A stretch of DNA of 64,000 nt. It comes from Gammaproteobacteria bacterium. Its GTDB lineage: Bacteria; Pseudomonadota; Gammaproteobacteria; Pseudomonadales; Pseudohongiellaceae. Under the pieces are notes generated by a model. The model saw only the letters and a program-made list of their open reading frames with translations. It was not told where the DNA came from and ran no database searches. Each line of letters starts with the position of its first letter. Position 1 is the first letter of the stretch. Position numbers and translations under genes: made by a program. Below are positions 36,700 through 47,022 of the stretch, piece by piece. Where the stretch lies: assembly GCA_002706685.1 (NCBI GenBank), contig PALV01000001.1, forward strand, positions 42,087-106,086, written 5' to 3'.

Positions 36700-39600
36700 C
36701 CCTGCCCGGAAGATGCGCCACGACGTGGCAGACGCCTGGCCAAACGCTCTTTGGCCGAGTGCACTGCCACATAAACAACCGGAATCAATACCAGCGTAAT
36801 CAAGGTCGAAGCCAGCAGACCGCCGACCACAACGCGCGCCAGTGAGGCCTGCATTTCTGCTCCCGCCCCGACACCCAGCGCCAGCGGCATCAGCCCCAGC
36901 ACCGTTGTCGCGGTTGTCATCAGGATGGGACGCAGACGCAGATGGCCAGCCTTGACCACTGCCGGTACCAGATCCATCTTCTCTTCACGGCGCATGATAT
37001 TAATGTAGTCCACCAGCAGAATGGCATTGTTCACAACAATACCAATCAGCATGACCATGCCCATAAAACTCTGCATGTTGAGTGTGGTACCTGTCAGAAT
37101 CAGTGTTGGCACCACACCCACGATGGCGAGTGGTACGGAGGCCATCACAATCAGAGGGTCGATGAACCTCTCGAACTGGGCCGCCATAACCATGTAGATG
37201 AGGATCAGCGCCATGGCGATGGCCATCACGAAGTCGGCCTGAGCCTTGATCTGCTCCTCATACTCACCACCGTAGACAATCGAAAATCCTTCCGGCAGCG
37301 CCATCTGCGCCAGGTCGGAGCGGATCAGTTCCACGGCGTCGCCCAGCGCCACACCGCTTTCCAGGTTGGCGTTAATATAGGTAACCCGCTGGCCATTGAT
37401 GCGCCGGACATCGGTTGGACCACGGCCGTAGCTGGTTGTTACCAGCGACGATACCGGCACCACCGTACCATCTGCGGCCCGTACTGAAATATTGTCGATG
37501 TCCTGAACGTTAAGGCGGTCTTCTGGCCGCAGACGGACATTGATATCAATCTCATCACCACGATCACGGAATACACCCGCACGGGACCCCCCGATACTCG
37601 CCTGAATGGCGCGACTGATGTCTGCGGCGCCGATGCCTAGCGATGCCATCCGCTCGCGATCAAAGATGACGCTTTGCTCCGGCCGGCCTTCAAGTCGGCT
37701 CAAATTGACGTCGGAGATACCCGGGATAACCTCGACGCGGCGCTGTATGCCCTGGGCGATCTGTTCAGCCTGATCCAGATCATATCCGCGCAGCTGAATC
37801 TGAATGGCATCTTCTCCGCCAGAACCAAAGATTCTGCGCATGATCCACATGCCTGACTGCGCCCTGACCCATACTCGCATACCCGGAATCGCTGACTCGA
37901 TGCGGGCGCGAATGTAGTCCGCAAGCTCACCCGAATCCATCGTGCGCTCACCCAGATCAACCAGGGTCAATTCAAGTTCAGCATTACTATTGCGGACATC
38001 TCGGGTGTAGTTGACGACATTGTCCCACGGGACGATGTTGCGGATGATGGTGTCCATCTCCATCATGTAAGAATGGAGGATCGCGATATTGGTCCCCTCA
38101 TCCATGCGCATGCCAATGCTGATGGTGTCGGCTTCAGTCTGCGGCGTCAGCTCATAGGAGATGAAGCGCAGGCTGAAGACAGAACTGACCAGCAGCACGC
38201 CGGTCAAACCAACGACGATCAGCTTGTGGCGCAGCGCCCAGGAAATGACTCCCTCATAGCGATTTTCAAGCGCCTGCAGGAAACGCTCGTTGGCGCCAAT
38301 GTGGGTTCTTTCGCTATCCGGCTTGATGGTTAAAAAGCGGCTTGCAAGCATGGGTACCAGTGTCAACGCCACCAGCAACGAGCAGACCAGCGCAAATACC
38401 ACAACCAGGGCCATTTCCTGAAACATGGTGCCCGTCAGCGTCTGCATGAACACAACTGGCAGGAATATGACTGACGTCGTCACAGTAGAAGCGATGACTG
38501 CGCCGGTGACCTGACGAGTACCACGCTGCGCCGCGCGTTTGAGCTGCGACCCATTCTGGCGATGCCGAACAATGTTTTCGATAACAACAATGGCGTTGTC
38601 GACGATCAGGCCCACGCCCAGCGCCAGCCCGCCAAAACTCATTTGATTCAGTGTCAGCCCGCCGAAGTACAGCAACGCAAAGGTTGCAATGATGGCGATT
38701 GGAATAGAGACGGAAATGATGCCCGTAATCGAACCATTCCGGAAGAACGCCATCAGCACAATGACCGCCAGAATGCCACCCCAGACTGCAGAGTTGCGAA
38801 CGCTGTCGATTGACTCCTGGATAAACTCACTCTGATCGGTCACCACGATCATGCTCAGATCATTGCGTTCCAGATTGACGCGCTCGGCTTCGCGACGGAT
38901 ATCTTCGGCAATGGCCACCGTGTTGGCACCGCTTTGTTTGCGGATACCCATACGGATCATCGGAATGTCGTCGATCTCGATGTAGCGGCCAATGTCGGCA
39001 CGTGCGTACTGAACATCGGCAACATCTTCGACACGGACCGGTACACCTTCCACGTTGCGGATCACCACATCGCGAATCTGCTCGATGTCGGTGAACTCTC
39101 CCATCGATCGGACGTACAGGTCGGACAGACCGCGCTGCACATTGCCGCCTGGGGAATTGTTGCCTTCGGCAGAGATCGCCGACGATATGTCGTTCATGGT
39201 CAGGCCGCTGGCAAGCAGCCGGTCACGCCGCACTTCCACCCGGATCTCACGGTCGATTCCACCCCAGACATCCACGGCACCCACACCACCAATCTGCTCG
39301 AAGCGGCGACTCAGATCACGCTCCATGATGGTGGTAAGGTCCATCAGATCCATGTCTGACTGCACACCCAGAATCATGATGGGCGAATCGTCAGGGTTGA
39401 AGCGATTGATACGTGGCGGATCGGCATCTTCAGGCAGACTGCGCCGCGCCCGATCCAGTGCTTCGCGCACGTCATTGGTGATCACATTGATGTCGGTTCC
39501 CTGCGCGAAACGCAGGGTAACCGAGCCCTGACCCTCACGCGACGTTGAGGTCATCTGTTCGATGTCTGGCACGACCGCCAGCGCATTTTCCAGTGGTTCG

Positions 39601-39791
39601 GTGACCAGCAACTCTATGTCTTCGGGTCCGACATTCGGGTAGCTGACCTGAACTGACAGTTCCGGCAACTCGATGGGCGGTAACAGATCAACGGGAAGGT
39701 ATCTAAACCCCAGAGTGCCCAGGGTGATAATGATCAGGAAAACCATCGTGGTGGCGATGGGACGTTTGATGGAATTTGCCGTAAGTGCCAT
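36681..39791 (-). CDS. RND efflux pump, HAE1-type inner membrane subunit
   Basis: A 1036-residue AcrB-like proton-driven pump. It starts with [20 protein letters not shown] (first helix), has two large periplasmic loops and the conserved [20 protein letters not shown] with two acidic residues in helix 4 used for proton relay. Further landmarks are [19 protein letters not shown] and the C-terminal helix bundle. It begins 16 nt after the adaptor gene. The drug or lipid specificity cannot be read. No outer membrane channel gene is linked, so a shared TolC-like protein is expected. Confidence 0.94.
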   Translation of the reverse strand: MALTANSIKRPIATTMVFLIIITLGTLGFRYLPVDLLPPIELPELSVQVSYPNVGPEDIELLVTEPLENALAVVPDIEQMTSTSREGQGSVTLRFAQGTDINVITNDVREALDRARRSLPEDADPPRINRFNPDDSPIMILGVQSDMDLMDLTTIMERDLSRRFEQIGGVGAVDVWGGIDREIRVEVRRDRLLASGLTMNDISSAISAEGNNSPGGNVQRGLSDLYVRSMGEFTDIEQIRDVVIRNVEGVPVRVEDVADVQYARADIGRYIEIDDIPMIRMGIRKQSGANTVAIAEDIRREAERVNLERNDLSMIVVTDQSEFIQESIDSVRNSAVWGGILAVIVLMAFFRNGSITGIISVSIPIAIIATFALLYFGGLTLNQMSFGGLALGVGLIVDNAIVVIENIVRHRQNGSQLKRAAQRGTRQVTGAVIASTVTTSVIFLPVVFMQTLTGTMFQEMALVVVFALVCSLLVALTLVPMLASRFLTIKPDSERTHIGANERFLQALENRYEGVISWALRHKLIVVGLTGVLLVSSVFSLRFISYELTPQTEADTISIGMRMDEGTNIAILHSYMMEMDTIIRNIVPWDNVVNYTRDVRNSNAELELTLVDLGERTMDSGELADYIRARIESAIPGMRVWVRAQSGMWIMRRIFGSGGEDAIQIQLRGYDLDQAEQIAQGIQRRVEVIPGISDVNLSRLEGRPEQSVIFDRERMASLGIGAADISRAIQASIGGSRAGVFRDRGDEIDINVRLRPEDRLNVQDIDNISVRAADGTVVPVSSLVTTSYGRGPTDVRRINGQRVTYINANLESGVALGDAVELIRSDLAQMALPEGFSIVYGGEYEEQIKAQADFVMAIAMALILIYMVMAAQFERFIDPLIVMASVPLAIVGVVPTLILTGTTLNMQSFMGMVMLIGIVVNNAILLVDYINIMRREEKMDLVPAVVKAGHLRLRPILMTTATTVLGLMPLALGVGAGAEMQASLARVVVGGLLASTLITLVLIPVVYVAVHSAKERLARRLPRRGASSGQGYSSAG

Positions 39792-39807
39792 GGATGTTTA
39801 CCCTTGC

Positions 39808-41148
39808 TCAGCTTTCGGCAGCGTTGTTGCGATCGTCCCGGGCCGCATCAATTATGTCGAAAATGTCCCGACTTTGCATACGCTGCAACGTCATCATATG
39901 GTTCCAATCCATGACCCGGGCGCGCGCCTCGGGCACATTACCCGTCAGCATGTTCTGACCAACTGTCACAACCCACTCACCTTCCTGCACGCCACGCACG
40001 CCGGATGCCATGCGACCACTGGCAATGACAGTGACAGGCACGAATCGCACCGCAGCGGGAGGTGAAACCGCTGGGGCGCCGTCAACTTCGACCACAGGAC
40101 GGAACTCTTCACCCGGCGGCGACATGACATAGACGCCCTCTTCGCCGGTACGCGGGTTTCGGTACAGAGCACTGTTCGGAATCAGGACAGCTTCGGCAGA
40201 CTCCCCATAGAGCACGTCCACGTTGAGGAACATGCCAGGTCTCATCAGACCATCCGGATTGGCCATGTCAATATAGGCCTGTGTACGCAATGTGTTGGTA
40301 TCAAGAAAGGGGGAGATTCTGGAGATTTCCGATTCGAGGACGACATCAGGCCAGTTCTCGGAATACAGATTGACCGTCATGCCTTCGCGAATGAAATTAA
40401 GCTGCCTCTCAGTGATCAAAACCTCAATTCGAACCTCATCCATATCACCGATCAGAAACAGGCGAGAGCCAGTGTTGACGATCTGGCCGCGCTCGGCATT
40501 CCGCTGGCCCACGGTACCACTGATGGGTGCTCTGACCGTGGTATTCAGAAGTTGCAGTCTGCGCTCTTCCAGAATGGATTGTGCCTGGCTTTCCTGGGCT
40601 TCCCTCAGATCGACGTTGGCCCGGGCGACTTCTACCTCAACCTGGATGCTCTCCAGCGCTGAAGCAGTCTCCAGCTGCCGTGTGGTCAATTCCTGCACGC
40701 GACGCATCTGGCTTTCCAGCACTTGCAGACTGGCTTCTGCCTGACGGGTTTGTGCCCGCGCAATCTCCAGGCCTGCCTGCGCCTGCTGATAACGTTCGAC
40801 ATACTCGTCGTCACGCAGTTGGACCAGCGGGTCGCCTTCGTTTACAAAGTCGCCGTTATCGATGTAGATTTCGGTGATCGGGCCTGCAACTTCGGGATAG
40901 ATCTCGGTCTGGCTGCGGGCACTCACCCGGCCCGTCAGCCGCTCTTCCAGCGGCAGTGCACCGCGACGCGCTTCAACAACCTCAACCGCCGGGATGACCT
41001 GGGCGCCACCCGGACCGAATCCGCCCGGTCGGCCGGGCCGGTTGTCTGCCGCCTGTTCCTGTTCCGAGCCACAGGCCACAAGCAGACTCAGGCCGAAAAC
41101 CAGCAGCCATGTTCGGGTTAGCCTGTTAATCGCGCTTTGATGCGTCAT
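39808..41148 (-). CDS. RND periplasmic adaptor lipoprotein
   Basis: A 446-residue membrane fusion protein. The lipobox SLLVAC (Cys at about residue 26) anchors it to the inner membrane. A biotinyl-lipoyl half is seen as SQTEIYPEVAGPITEIYIDNGDFVNEG with the return arm LLNTTVRAPISGTVGQRN, and a helical hairpin with many Glu, Gln and Arg residues lies between (about residues 110-185). The beta-barrel and proximal domains follow. It is first in the two-gene operon with the RND pump. Confidence 0.93.
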   Translation of the reverse strand: MTHQSAINRLTRTWLLVFGLSLLVACGSEQEQAADNRPGRPGGFGPGGAQVIPAVEVVEARRGALPLEERLTGRVSARSQTEIYPEVAGPITEIYIDNGDFVNEGDPLVQLRDDEYVERYQQAQAGLEIARAQTRQAEASLQVLESQMRRVQELTTRQLETASALESIQVEVEVARANVDLREAQESQAQSILEERRLQLLNTTVRAPISGTVGQRNAERGQIVNTGSRLFLIGDMDEVRIEVLITERQLNFIREGMTVNLYSENWPDVVLESEISRISPFLDTNTLRTQAYIDMANPDGLMRPGMFLNVDVLYGESAEAVLIPNSALYRNPRTGEEGVYVMSPPGEEFRPVVEVDGAPAVSPPAAVRFVPVTVIASGRMASGVRGVQEGEWVVTVGQNMLTGNVPEARARVMDWNHMMTLQRMQSRDIFDIIDAARDDRNNAAES

Positions 41149-41492
41149 AATAGTCCTGAATACGCTTCGATGATCGGTTATAGATCAATCTTAAAGATTT
41201 AACAGAAGTATCCCATGCCATCTGTCGTGATAAAGGGAGAATTCGTGGAAAAAGTGTTACAACTCTTGACACTCTAGCGCTTTAAGTCAGTTTTTTGCCC
41301 TATTTGCTGCCAGGATCGATTGCATATTTCTTTTTGAACTAAAACCCGCAAAATACCCATCTTCCAGGTTCGCAGATCACTCACTGCCCATATCGCCCAC
41401 TTGGATTTGGCAGGTAGGTGGTTTACCTTTAACACGCACTCGCTCGACGTTTGATAACAGACATCAAACGATTCCTGAGGACAAACATCAGT
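41149..41492. promoter_or_regulatory. Divergent gap between RND operon and speB
   Basis: This 344-bp stretch has no gene. It is AT-rich near the RND adaptor start and must hold both promoters. A perfect TTGACA is at 41266-41271, but 17 nt further the sequence is AGTTTT, a poor -10. A small imperfect palindrome GTGT-ACAC surrounds that site. I see no riboswitch or clear operator. Confidence 0.4.
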
Positions 41493-42446
41493 ATGGGTAA
41501 TAGTTGGGACAACGCAATCACGGGTCAGCCGGGCACCGGGGCCGTCAATTCGCACAGCTTTGGTGGCGCCGTCAGCTTCTTCCGCACGCCATTTGGCCGC
41601 GATCTAACCGGCATTGATGTGGCCGTCATGGGCGTGCCTTTTGATGTGGCAACCACCAATCGTTCCGGAGCCAGACTCGGCCCGCGAGCCATCCGCAATG
41701 CCTCTCTGTCGCTGGCCTGGGAACGCCCCTGGCCATGGAAAACAGATCCCCTGGCAGCACTTCGTGTTGTCGATTATGGTGATTGTGAAAATCGTCAGGG
41801 CGGCGGCCTGGCCAGTGTCAAGCACATGGAGTCGTGTATCAGTGAGATTCTGGACCAGGACACAGCCACGCTGCTGCTGGGTGGCGATCACTTTATTTCC
41901 TATCCAAGTCTTGTTGCGCACCACAAAAAACACGGCCCGATCGCGCTGATCCACTTCGACGCACACACCGATACCTGGCCCTCATCTGGCGAGGGTGTCA
42001 ATCATGGCACCATGTTCTACAAAGCTGCCAAAGAAGGCATCGTGCTGCCGGAACATTCCATTCAGATAGGCATCCGGACTACCAACGATGACACGCTGGG
42101 CTACGACATCGTTTACGCGCCTCAGGTTCAGGACATGACAGCCGCTGCAATAGCGCAGCGCATCAAGGAGCGCGTGGGCAATCACCCGGCGTACATTACC
42201 TTCGATATCGACTGCCTTGACCCGGCTTTTGCTCCCGGCACCGGCACGCCCGTCCCCGGTGGACTGTCGTCGCTGCAGGCACTGAGCATCATTCGTCAGC
42301 TGCAGGGCATCAACCTGGTGGGGATGGATGTTGTTGAAGTTGCCCCAGCCTACGATCATGCGGAGATGACTGCGCTGGCAGGTGCACAGATCGCCATCGA
42401 ACTGCTGGCACTTTATGCTGACTGCAAAGCCGCAGATAACAAATAA
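41493..42446 (+). CDS. speB: Agmatinase
   Basis: A 317-residue ureohydrolase that turns agmatine into putrescine and urea. The binuclear manganese site is seen in GGDHFISYP, HFDAHTDTW and DIDCLDPAFAPG, all conserved. The frame opens at a TTG 14 codons earlier, but the ATG at 41493 with TGAGGA 11 nt upstream gives the usual N-terminus. Arginine decarboxylase follows 17 nt later, so the operon encodes arginine to putrescine synthesis. The family also contains guanidinobutyrase and other hydrolases; the neighbouring speA makes agmatinase the best call. Confidence 0.93.
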   Translation: MGNSWDNAITGQPGTGAVNSHSFGGAVSFFRTPFGRDLTGIDVAVMGVPFDVATTNRSGARLGPRAIRNASLSLAWERPWPWKTDPLAALRVVDYGDCENRQGGGLASVKHMESCISEILDQDTATLLLGGDHFISYPSLVAHHKKHGPIALIHFDAHTDTWPSSGEGVNHGTMFYKAAKEGIVLPEHSIQIGIRTTNDDTLGYDIVYAPQVQDMTAAAIAQRIKERVGNHPAYITFDIDCLDPAFAPGTGTPVPGGLSSLQALSIIRQLQGINLVGMDVVEVAPAYDHAEMTALAGAQIAIELLALYADCKAADNK

Positions 42447-42463
42447 CGACAAGGACTCAATTC

Positions 42464-44413
42464 ATGACAGAAACCTCTTCATCGCCGTGGACGCTGGACG
42501 ATGCCCGCGAGCTGTACTCAGTCGATGTCTGGGGCGACGGCTTTTTCAGTATCAATGAGCATGGCAATGTCAGTGTGCGCCCAATCGAGGACAACCCTGA
42601 CTTGCGCATTGATATAAATGACGTGGTTGCCGAGGCATTGGAAAGCGGCTCGACATTGCCCTTGCTGGTGCGCTTTCAGGACATCATCAGCTCCCGCGTC
42701 CGGCGCCTGAACCGCAAGTTTCGCGACGCCATCGCAGCAGCCGGATACGAAGGCAGCTATCGCAGCATATTCCCGATCAAGGTAAACCAGCTGCAGGAGG
42801 TTGTCGCCGAGGTCATGGATGCCGGACGCGAGTTCAATAATGGTATTGAATGTGGTTCCAAGGCCGAATTGATGGCCGCACTGCCGCTGATCGGCTCGGA
42901 AACGCTGCTGCTGTGCAACGGCGTCAAGGACCACGTGATGCTGACATTAATGCTGAATGCTCAACAGCTCGGGCAGCAGGTGGTTCCAATCATTGAGAAG
43001 TACTCTGAATTCGAACAGTTGATGATCCTGGCCGACCAGCGACAGATGTCGCCAAGGCTGGGTGTCCGGGTCAAACTGAATACCAGGGGTGCGGGACGCT
43101 GGTATGAGTCCGGTGGCGCACGATCCAAATTCGGCCTGACGGTGCCTGAACTGCTGCGCCTGGTCAAGACTCTTGAAAAGCGCAACCAGGGTCATTGCCT
43201 GGAACTGCTGCATTTTCACCTTGGCAGCCAGATATCAGACATTCAGGTACTGCGCAGCGCCGTCAAGGAAATTACTCAGATCTATGCCGACCTGGTACTG
43301 CGCGGCGTTAAAGTCCAGTTCCTGGATGTTGGTGGTGGCCTGGGCGTCAACTACGGTGGCGACTATGATAATCCGGAGTCATCAATCAACTATGGACTCA
43401 GGGAATATGCCAATGTCATTGTCTATGCCGTCAAAGAAATCTGTGACGAGCGTGAGGTCCCGGTTCCGACACTGCTTTCAGAGAGCGGCCGGGCGCTGAC
43501 GGCACATCATTCAATGCTGATCATCCCGGTACTGGGCGTCCACCGCCCGGACAGTCCGCCGATGAACGATGAACCGCCTGCAGATTCCCCGGCAGTTGTC
43601 ACCCGAATGGAGACCGCGTTCCAGGAGGCCAGCGAGACAGATGTCACCGGCATTCTGCTGGAGTGCTATCACGATGCTCGCGAGATTCGCGAGGAGGCCG
43701 ATCAATTGATGCGCCTTGGGTACCTGACACTGGACCAGCTGGCACACACTGACAGCCTCTACTGGAGCACCTGCCGTGAGGTGTTGCGCAAGCTGGCAGA
43801 AGCAGAGCTTGCCACACCACCAACTGAGCAGCTTGAACTGGAAGAGCAGCTGACCGACCTGTATCTGTGCGATTTTTCAGTCTTTCATTCCATTATCGAT
43901 CACTGGGCGATACAGCAGGTGTTTCCGGTGATGCCGCTGCACCGACTCAACGAGCGACCGGAGCGGCGCGCCCAGGTTGTCGACCTGACCTGCGACTCTG
44001 ACGGCAAAATTGACCAGTATGTCTGTGGCAACACCAACACCAGCTGGCTGCCTTTGCACACGCACAAACATGGCGAACCATACCACCTGGGCATCTTCCT
44101 GGTCGGCGCATACCAGGAAATTCTGGGCGACGCCCACAACCTGCTCGGTCGCGTCGATGAAGTGCATGTCTACGCCCGCGATGATGAGTCAGGCAATTTC
44201 TGGATAGAGGAAACGCTGAAGGGTATCAGCATCAAGGACATGCTGAGTCAGGTGCAGTACTTCCCGAATGACCTTGACCGTCGCATGACCGAGCTTATCC
44301 GCAAGCAGATTAACGCAGGCATCATCAAAGCGGCCGAAGGCTCGCGCATACTTAATAATTACACACGGCGCCTCGATGAGAGCACCTACTGTACAACCGA
44401 GGTCGTTCGTTAA
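42464..44413 (+). CDS. speA: Biosynthetic arginine decarboxylase
   Basis: A 649-residue PLP enzyme that makes agmatine from arginine. The pyridoxal lysine lies in SIFPIKVNQLQEVV near residue 105, and the fold-III segments HFHLGSQI and LDVGGGLGVNY(G) are present, with the C-terminal catalytic region LYWSTCREVL. The length matches SpeA. AAGGA precedes the ATG. It is in one operon with agmatinase upstream and, directly after its stop, a 2OG-Fe(II) oxygenase. Confidence 0.95.
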   Translation: MTETSSSPWTLDDARELYSVDVWGDGFFSINEHGNVSVRPIEDNPDLRIDINDVVAEALESGSTLPLLVRFQDIISSRVRRLNRKFRDAIAAAGYEGSYRSIFPIKVNQLQEVVAEVMDAGREFNNGIECGSKAELMAALPLIGSETLLLCNGVKDHVMLTLMLNAQQLGQQVVPIIEKYSEFEQLMILADQRQMSPRLGVRVKLNTRGAGRWYESGGARSKFGLTVPELLRLVKTLEKRNQGHCLELLHFHLGSQISDIQVLRSAVKEITQIYADLVLRGVKVQFLDVGGGLGVNYGGDYDNPESSINYGLREYANVIVYAVKEICDEREVPVPTLLSESGRALTAHHSMLIIPVLGVHRPDSPPMNDEPPADSPAVVTRMETAFQEASETDVTGILLECYHDAREIREEADQLMRLGYLTLDQLAHTDSLYWSTCREVLRKLAEAELATPPTEQLELEEQLTDLYLCDFSVFHSIIDHWAIQQVFPVMPLHRLNERPERRAQVVDLTCDSDGKIDQYVCGNTNTSWLPLHTHKHGEPYHLGIFLVGAYQEILGDAHNLLGRVDEVHVYARDDESGNFWIEETLKGISIKDMLSQVQYFPNDLDRRMTELIRKQINAGIIKAAEGSRILNNYTRRLDESTYCTTEVVR

Positions 44414-45145
44414 GTGAGCATCGACATCAATACCGCGTTCAGCCCCGAGCTCGTAAAACAGCAATACCTGATCGACAAACGCGTTCGCGTCGCGAATTTC
44501 CTGAAGACGGATGATGCAAGCCAGCTGTTGCAGACACTGGCTCGGGAAACACCGTTCAGCAGTGCATTCAATATCGATGGCGACAACGGTGTATTGAGCG
44601 ACGCGGAGATGCGCCAGCTGTCCAATGACCAGATTCAGAGCCTGCAACAGAAAATCCATGATAACGCCAGCCAGGGCTCAGGCTTCCTGTACGGCCGCCA
44701 CGACATTACTGGTCGGGGCGCAGCTGACACACCTGCTGCACTCAGACAGTTTGCAAAGCTCATCAACGCTGAGCCATTTCTGGAACAGATCCGACAGATT
44801 AGTGGTCATACTGATATACAGGCCGCCTCAGCCCAGGCAACGCGTTACCTGCCGGGTAATTTCCTGACGCGCCACAATGACTTTCACCCCAGCGAAGGCC
44901 GACGGGTCGCCTATGTCATGAACCTTTCGCCACAGTGGCACCCCGACTGGGGCGGCATGCTGCAGTTCTTTCAGGATGACGGCACGCCTCGCGACGCCTG
45001 GACGCCGCAGTTTAACTCGCTGGTCCTGTTCGATGTTGCCCACGTGCACTCCGTCACATTCGTTGCGCCCTACGCCAAAACGCCTCGTCTCGCAGTGACT
45101 GGCTGGTTTCGCACTAAACCTCTGGAAGATCAGGTCGGTAACTAA
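44414..45145 (+). CDS. 2-oxoglutarate/Fe(II)-dependent oxygenase
   Basis: A 243-residue enzyme. The iron triad is visible: H154-x-D156 in RHNDFHP and the distal H212 in VHSVTFV, with R225 in RLAVTGWF for binding the 2-oxoglutarate carboxylate. The fold is like the Ofd1/prolyl-hydroxylase group. The GTG start at 44414 is immediately after the TAA of speA. Being read with the putrescine genes, it may hydroxylate a protein or an amine related to polyamines. The substrate is unknown and this is a guess from position. Confidence 0.87.
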   Translation: MSIDINTAFSPELVKQQYLIDKRVRVANFLKTDDASQLLQTLARETPFSSAFNIDGDNGVLSDAEMRQLSNDQIQSLQQKIHDNASQGSGFLYGRHDITGRGAADTPAALRQFAKLINAEPFLEQIRQISGHTDIQAASAQATRYLPGNFLTRHNDFHPSEGRRVAYVMNLSPQWHPDWGGMLQFFQDDGTPRDAWTPQFNSLVLFDVAHVHSVTFVAPYAKTPRLAVTGWFRTKPLEDQVGN

Positions 45146-45264
45146 TATTTACCTCAATGGCACTATTCTAGGACGCAATTATTCGTTATAACCGGAGTCT
45201 GGACCAGTCAGGCAGTCAACGGTTCCAAAATAACAATAATGCTCTTGATAAGAAGGTGCCCGGA

Positions 45265-47022
45265 ATGATCCACAGATTTGCCAAACCACTCGCCTGCGTG
45301 ACGCTTGCCACATTAGGCTGGTACCTGCCTGCCGTTATGGCCGCAGAGTCTAAGCCACTACTTGATCAGCTCAGCCCGGTGAGTGACGCCATGCTGGCAG
45401 ACCCGCCAGCCGGTGACTGGCTGATGTGGCGCCGGACCTGGGATGCATACGGATTCAGCCCACTCGATCAGATCAACACCAGCAATGTTGGCCAGTTGCA
45501 GGAAGCCTATCGGGTGCCACTGCCAGCCAGCTCCAATACGCCGACGCCCATCGTTCACGATGGAGTGATGTTCCTGGCCAACGGCGATGATCGCCTGTAC
45601 GCGCTCGATGCAGCGACAGGCGAAACACTATGGCAGTATCAGCACCCGACTCGTGAGGGAGCAGTCCCCAGTTCCAAATTCGGCGTAGCACTTCACGGCA
45701 ACAAGGTCATCATGCCGACCAACGACATGCAGCTGGTCGCGCTGGATATGCGCAGTGGCGAGATAATCTGGCAACACAGCATCGCTGACTCTCTGGTAGG
45801 CCGACGCGGACACACGCTGCGCGCGACACCGATCATAGCCAATGGCAAAATTATCCAGGGCGTCAATGCCACCATGGTTCCGGAGGGTGGGTTCATCGTT
45901 GCCCTTGACCTGGAAACCGGCGAAGAGTCATGGCGTTTTTATACCATACCGCGACCCGGTGAACACGGCGACAACACCTGGAACGGACTGGAGCTGAGCG
46001 CCCGCAGTGGCGGCTCTGTCTGGATGCCGCCAACTTATGATCCGGAACTTGACCTGGTCTACTTCGGTACCGCGCCAACCTATGACACAGGGCCGCTTCT
46101 GCATCCCAAAAACGACGGCGAAGTGACAGCAGATGCGCTTTATACAAACTCCACGCTGGCCATCAATGTTACAACTGGTGAGTTGGCCTGGCATTACCAG
46201 CATAACGCCAATGACCAGTGGGATCTCGACTGGGTTTATGAACGACAGGTGGTCAACGTGCCAGTCGACGGTCAGGTGCGCAAGGCCGTGATTACCGCCG
46301 GCAAAATGGCTCTGTATGATGCGCTGGACGCAGCGACCGGAGAATATCTGTATTCCGTAGATCTGGGCCTCCAGAATCTGATCACGGCAATCGACCCGGA
46401 AACGGGTGCCAAAACCATGGGCATCAATGCCAGACCCAATGCAGAAACAACACAACTGGTATGCCCGTTCGCTGCTGGCGGACGCAACTGGCAGGTCAGC
46501 TCGATCAATCCAGACACCGACATTCTGTTTTTGCCAATCACACAAATGTGTATGAACGGCGGTCCGGTTGGCGGACAGAGTATTCTGTCGACGGGTGCCG
46601 CGCTGAACCCGACGCCAGTTCCTGGCCAGGAGGGTCAGTTTGGACGCCTGCAGGCCATGAATGTGAAAACACGTGAACTGCTGTGGGACTTTAGGGAGCT
46701 GGCACCACCCACCACTGCGATAGTTGCGACCGCCGGCGGAGTTATATTTAGCGGCACACTTGATCACCGCTTCAAGGCTCTGAGTCAGCAGGACGGTAGC
46801 GTGCTGTGGGAAACCAATACCGGAGACATCCCTGCTTCATTCCCGGTCACTTACATGGCTGATGGGCGCCAGCATATAGCCGTGGTTATTGGCCAGCCTA
46901 CCATTCACGCGGGTACATTCATGGGCGCCGTAATGGCAATGACAGGTGGACCTGATGGTCCCATGGGGCAATTGCAGAGTCAGGGCGCCGCGCTGGTGGT
47001 CTACGCGCTGCCGGAGGACTGA
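45265..47022 (+). CDS. PQQ-type quinoprotein dehydrogenase, propeller
   Basis: A 585-residue exported protein with a signal peptide ending about VMAAE. GDWLMWRRTWDAYGFSPLDQIN is the N-terminal signature of PQQ alcohol dehydrogenases, and tryptophan-docking motifs such as DAATGETLWQYQ repeat around the ring. An Asp in QWDLDW corresponds to the catalytic base. In contrast, the usual GTGN calcium/PQQ ligand reads GTAP and the adjacent Cys-Cys pair is missing, so the cofactor chemistry may differ. No cytochrome domain is fused and none is encoded nearby. AGAAGG 8 nt before the ATG fixes the start; the frame's GTG at 45256 is part of that site. Confidence 0.83.
   Translation: MIHRFAKPLACVTLATLGWYLPAVMAAESKPLLDQLSPVSDAMLADPPAGDWLMWRRTWDAYGFSPLDQINTSNVGQLQEAYRVPLPASSNTPTPIVHDGVMFLANGDDRLYALDAATGETLWQYQHPTREGAVPSSKFGVALHGNKVIMPTNDMQLVALDMRSGEIIWQHSIADSLVGRRGHTLRATPIIANGKIIQGVNATMVPEGGFIVALDLETGEESWRFYTIPRPGEHGDNTWNGLELSARSGGSVWMPPTYDPELDLVYFGTAPTYDTGPLLHPKNDGEVTADALYTNSTLAINVTTGELAWHYQHNANDQWDLDWVYERQVVNVPVDGQVRKAVITAGKMALYDALDAATGEYLYSVDLGLQNLITAIDPETGAKTMGINARPNAETTQLVCPFAAGGRNWQVSSINPDTDILFLPITQMCMNGGPVGGQSILSTGAALNPTPVPGQEGQFGRLQAMNVKTRELLWDFRELAPPTTAIVATAGGVIFSGTLDHRFKALSQQDGSVLWETNTGDIPASFPVTYMADGRQHIAVVIGQPTIHAGTFMGAVMAMTGGPDGPMGQLQSQGAALVVYALPED

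Noticed and set aside
41266..41271. TTGACA as a -35 box for speB
   Set aside because: The sequence 17 nt downstream (AGTTTT) is not a -10 box, so I do not call a promoter.
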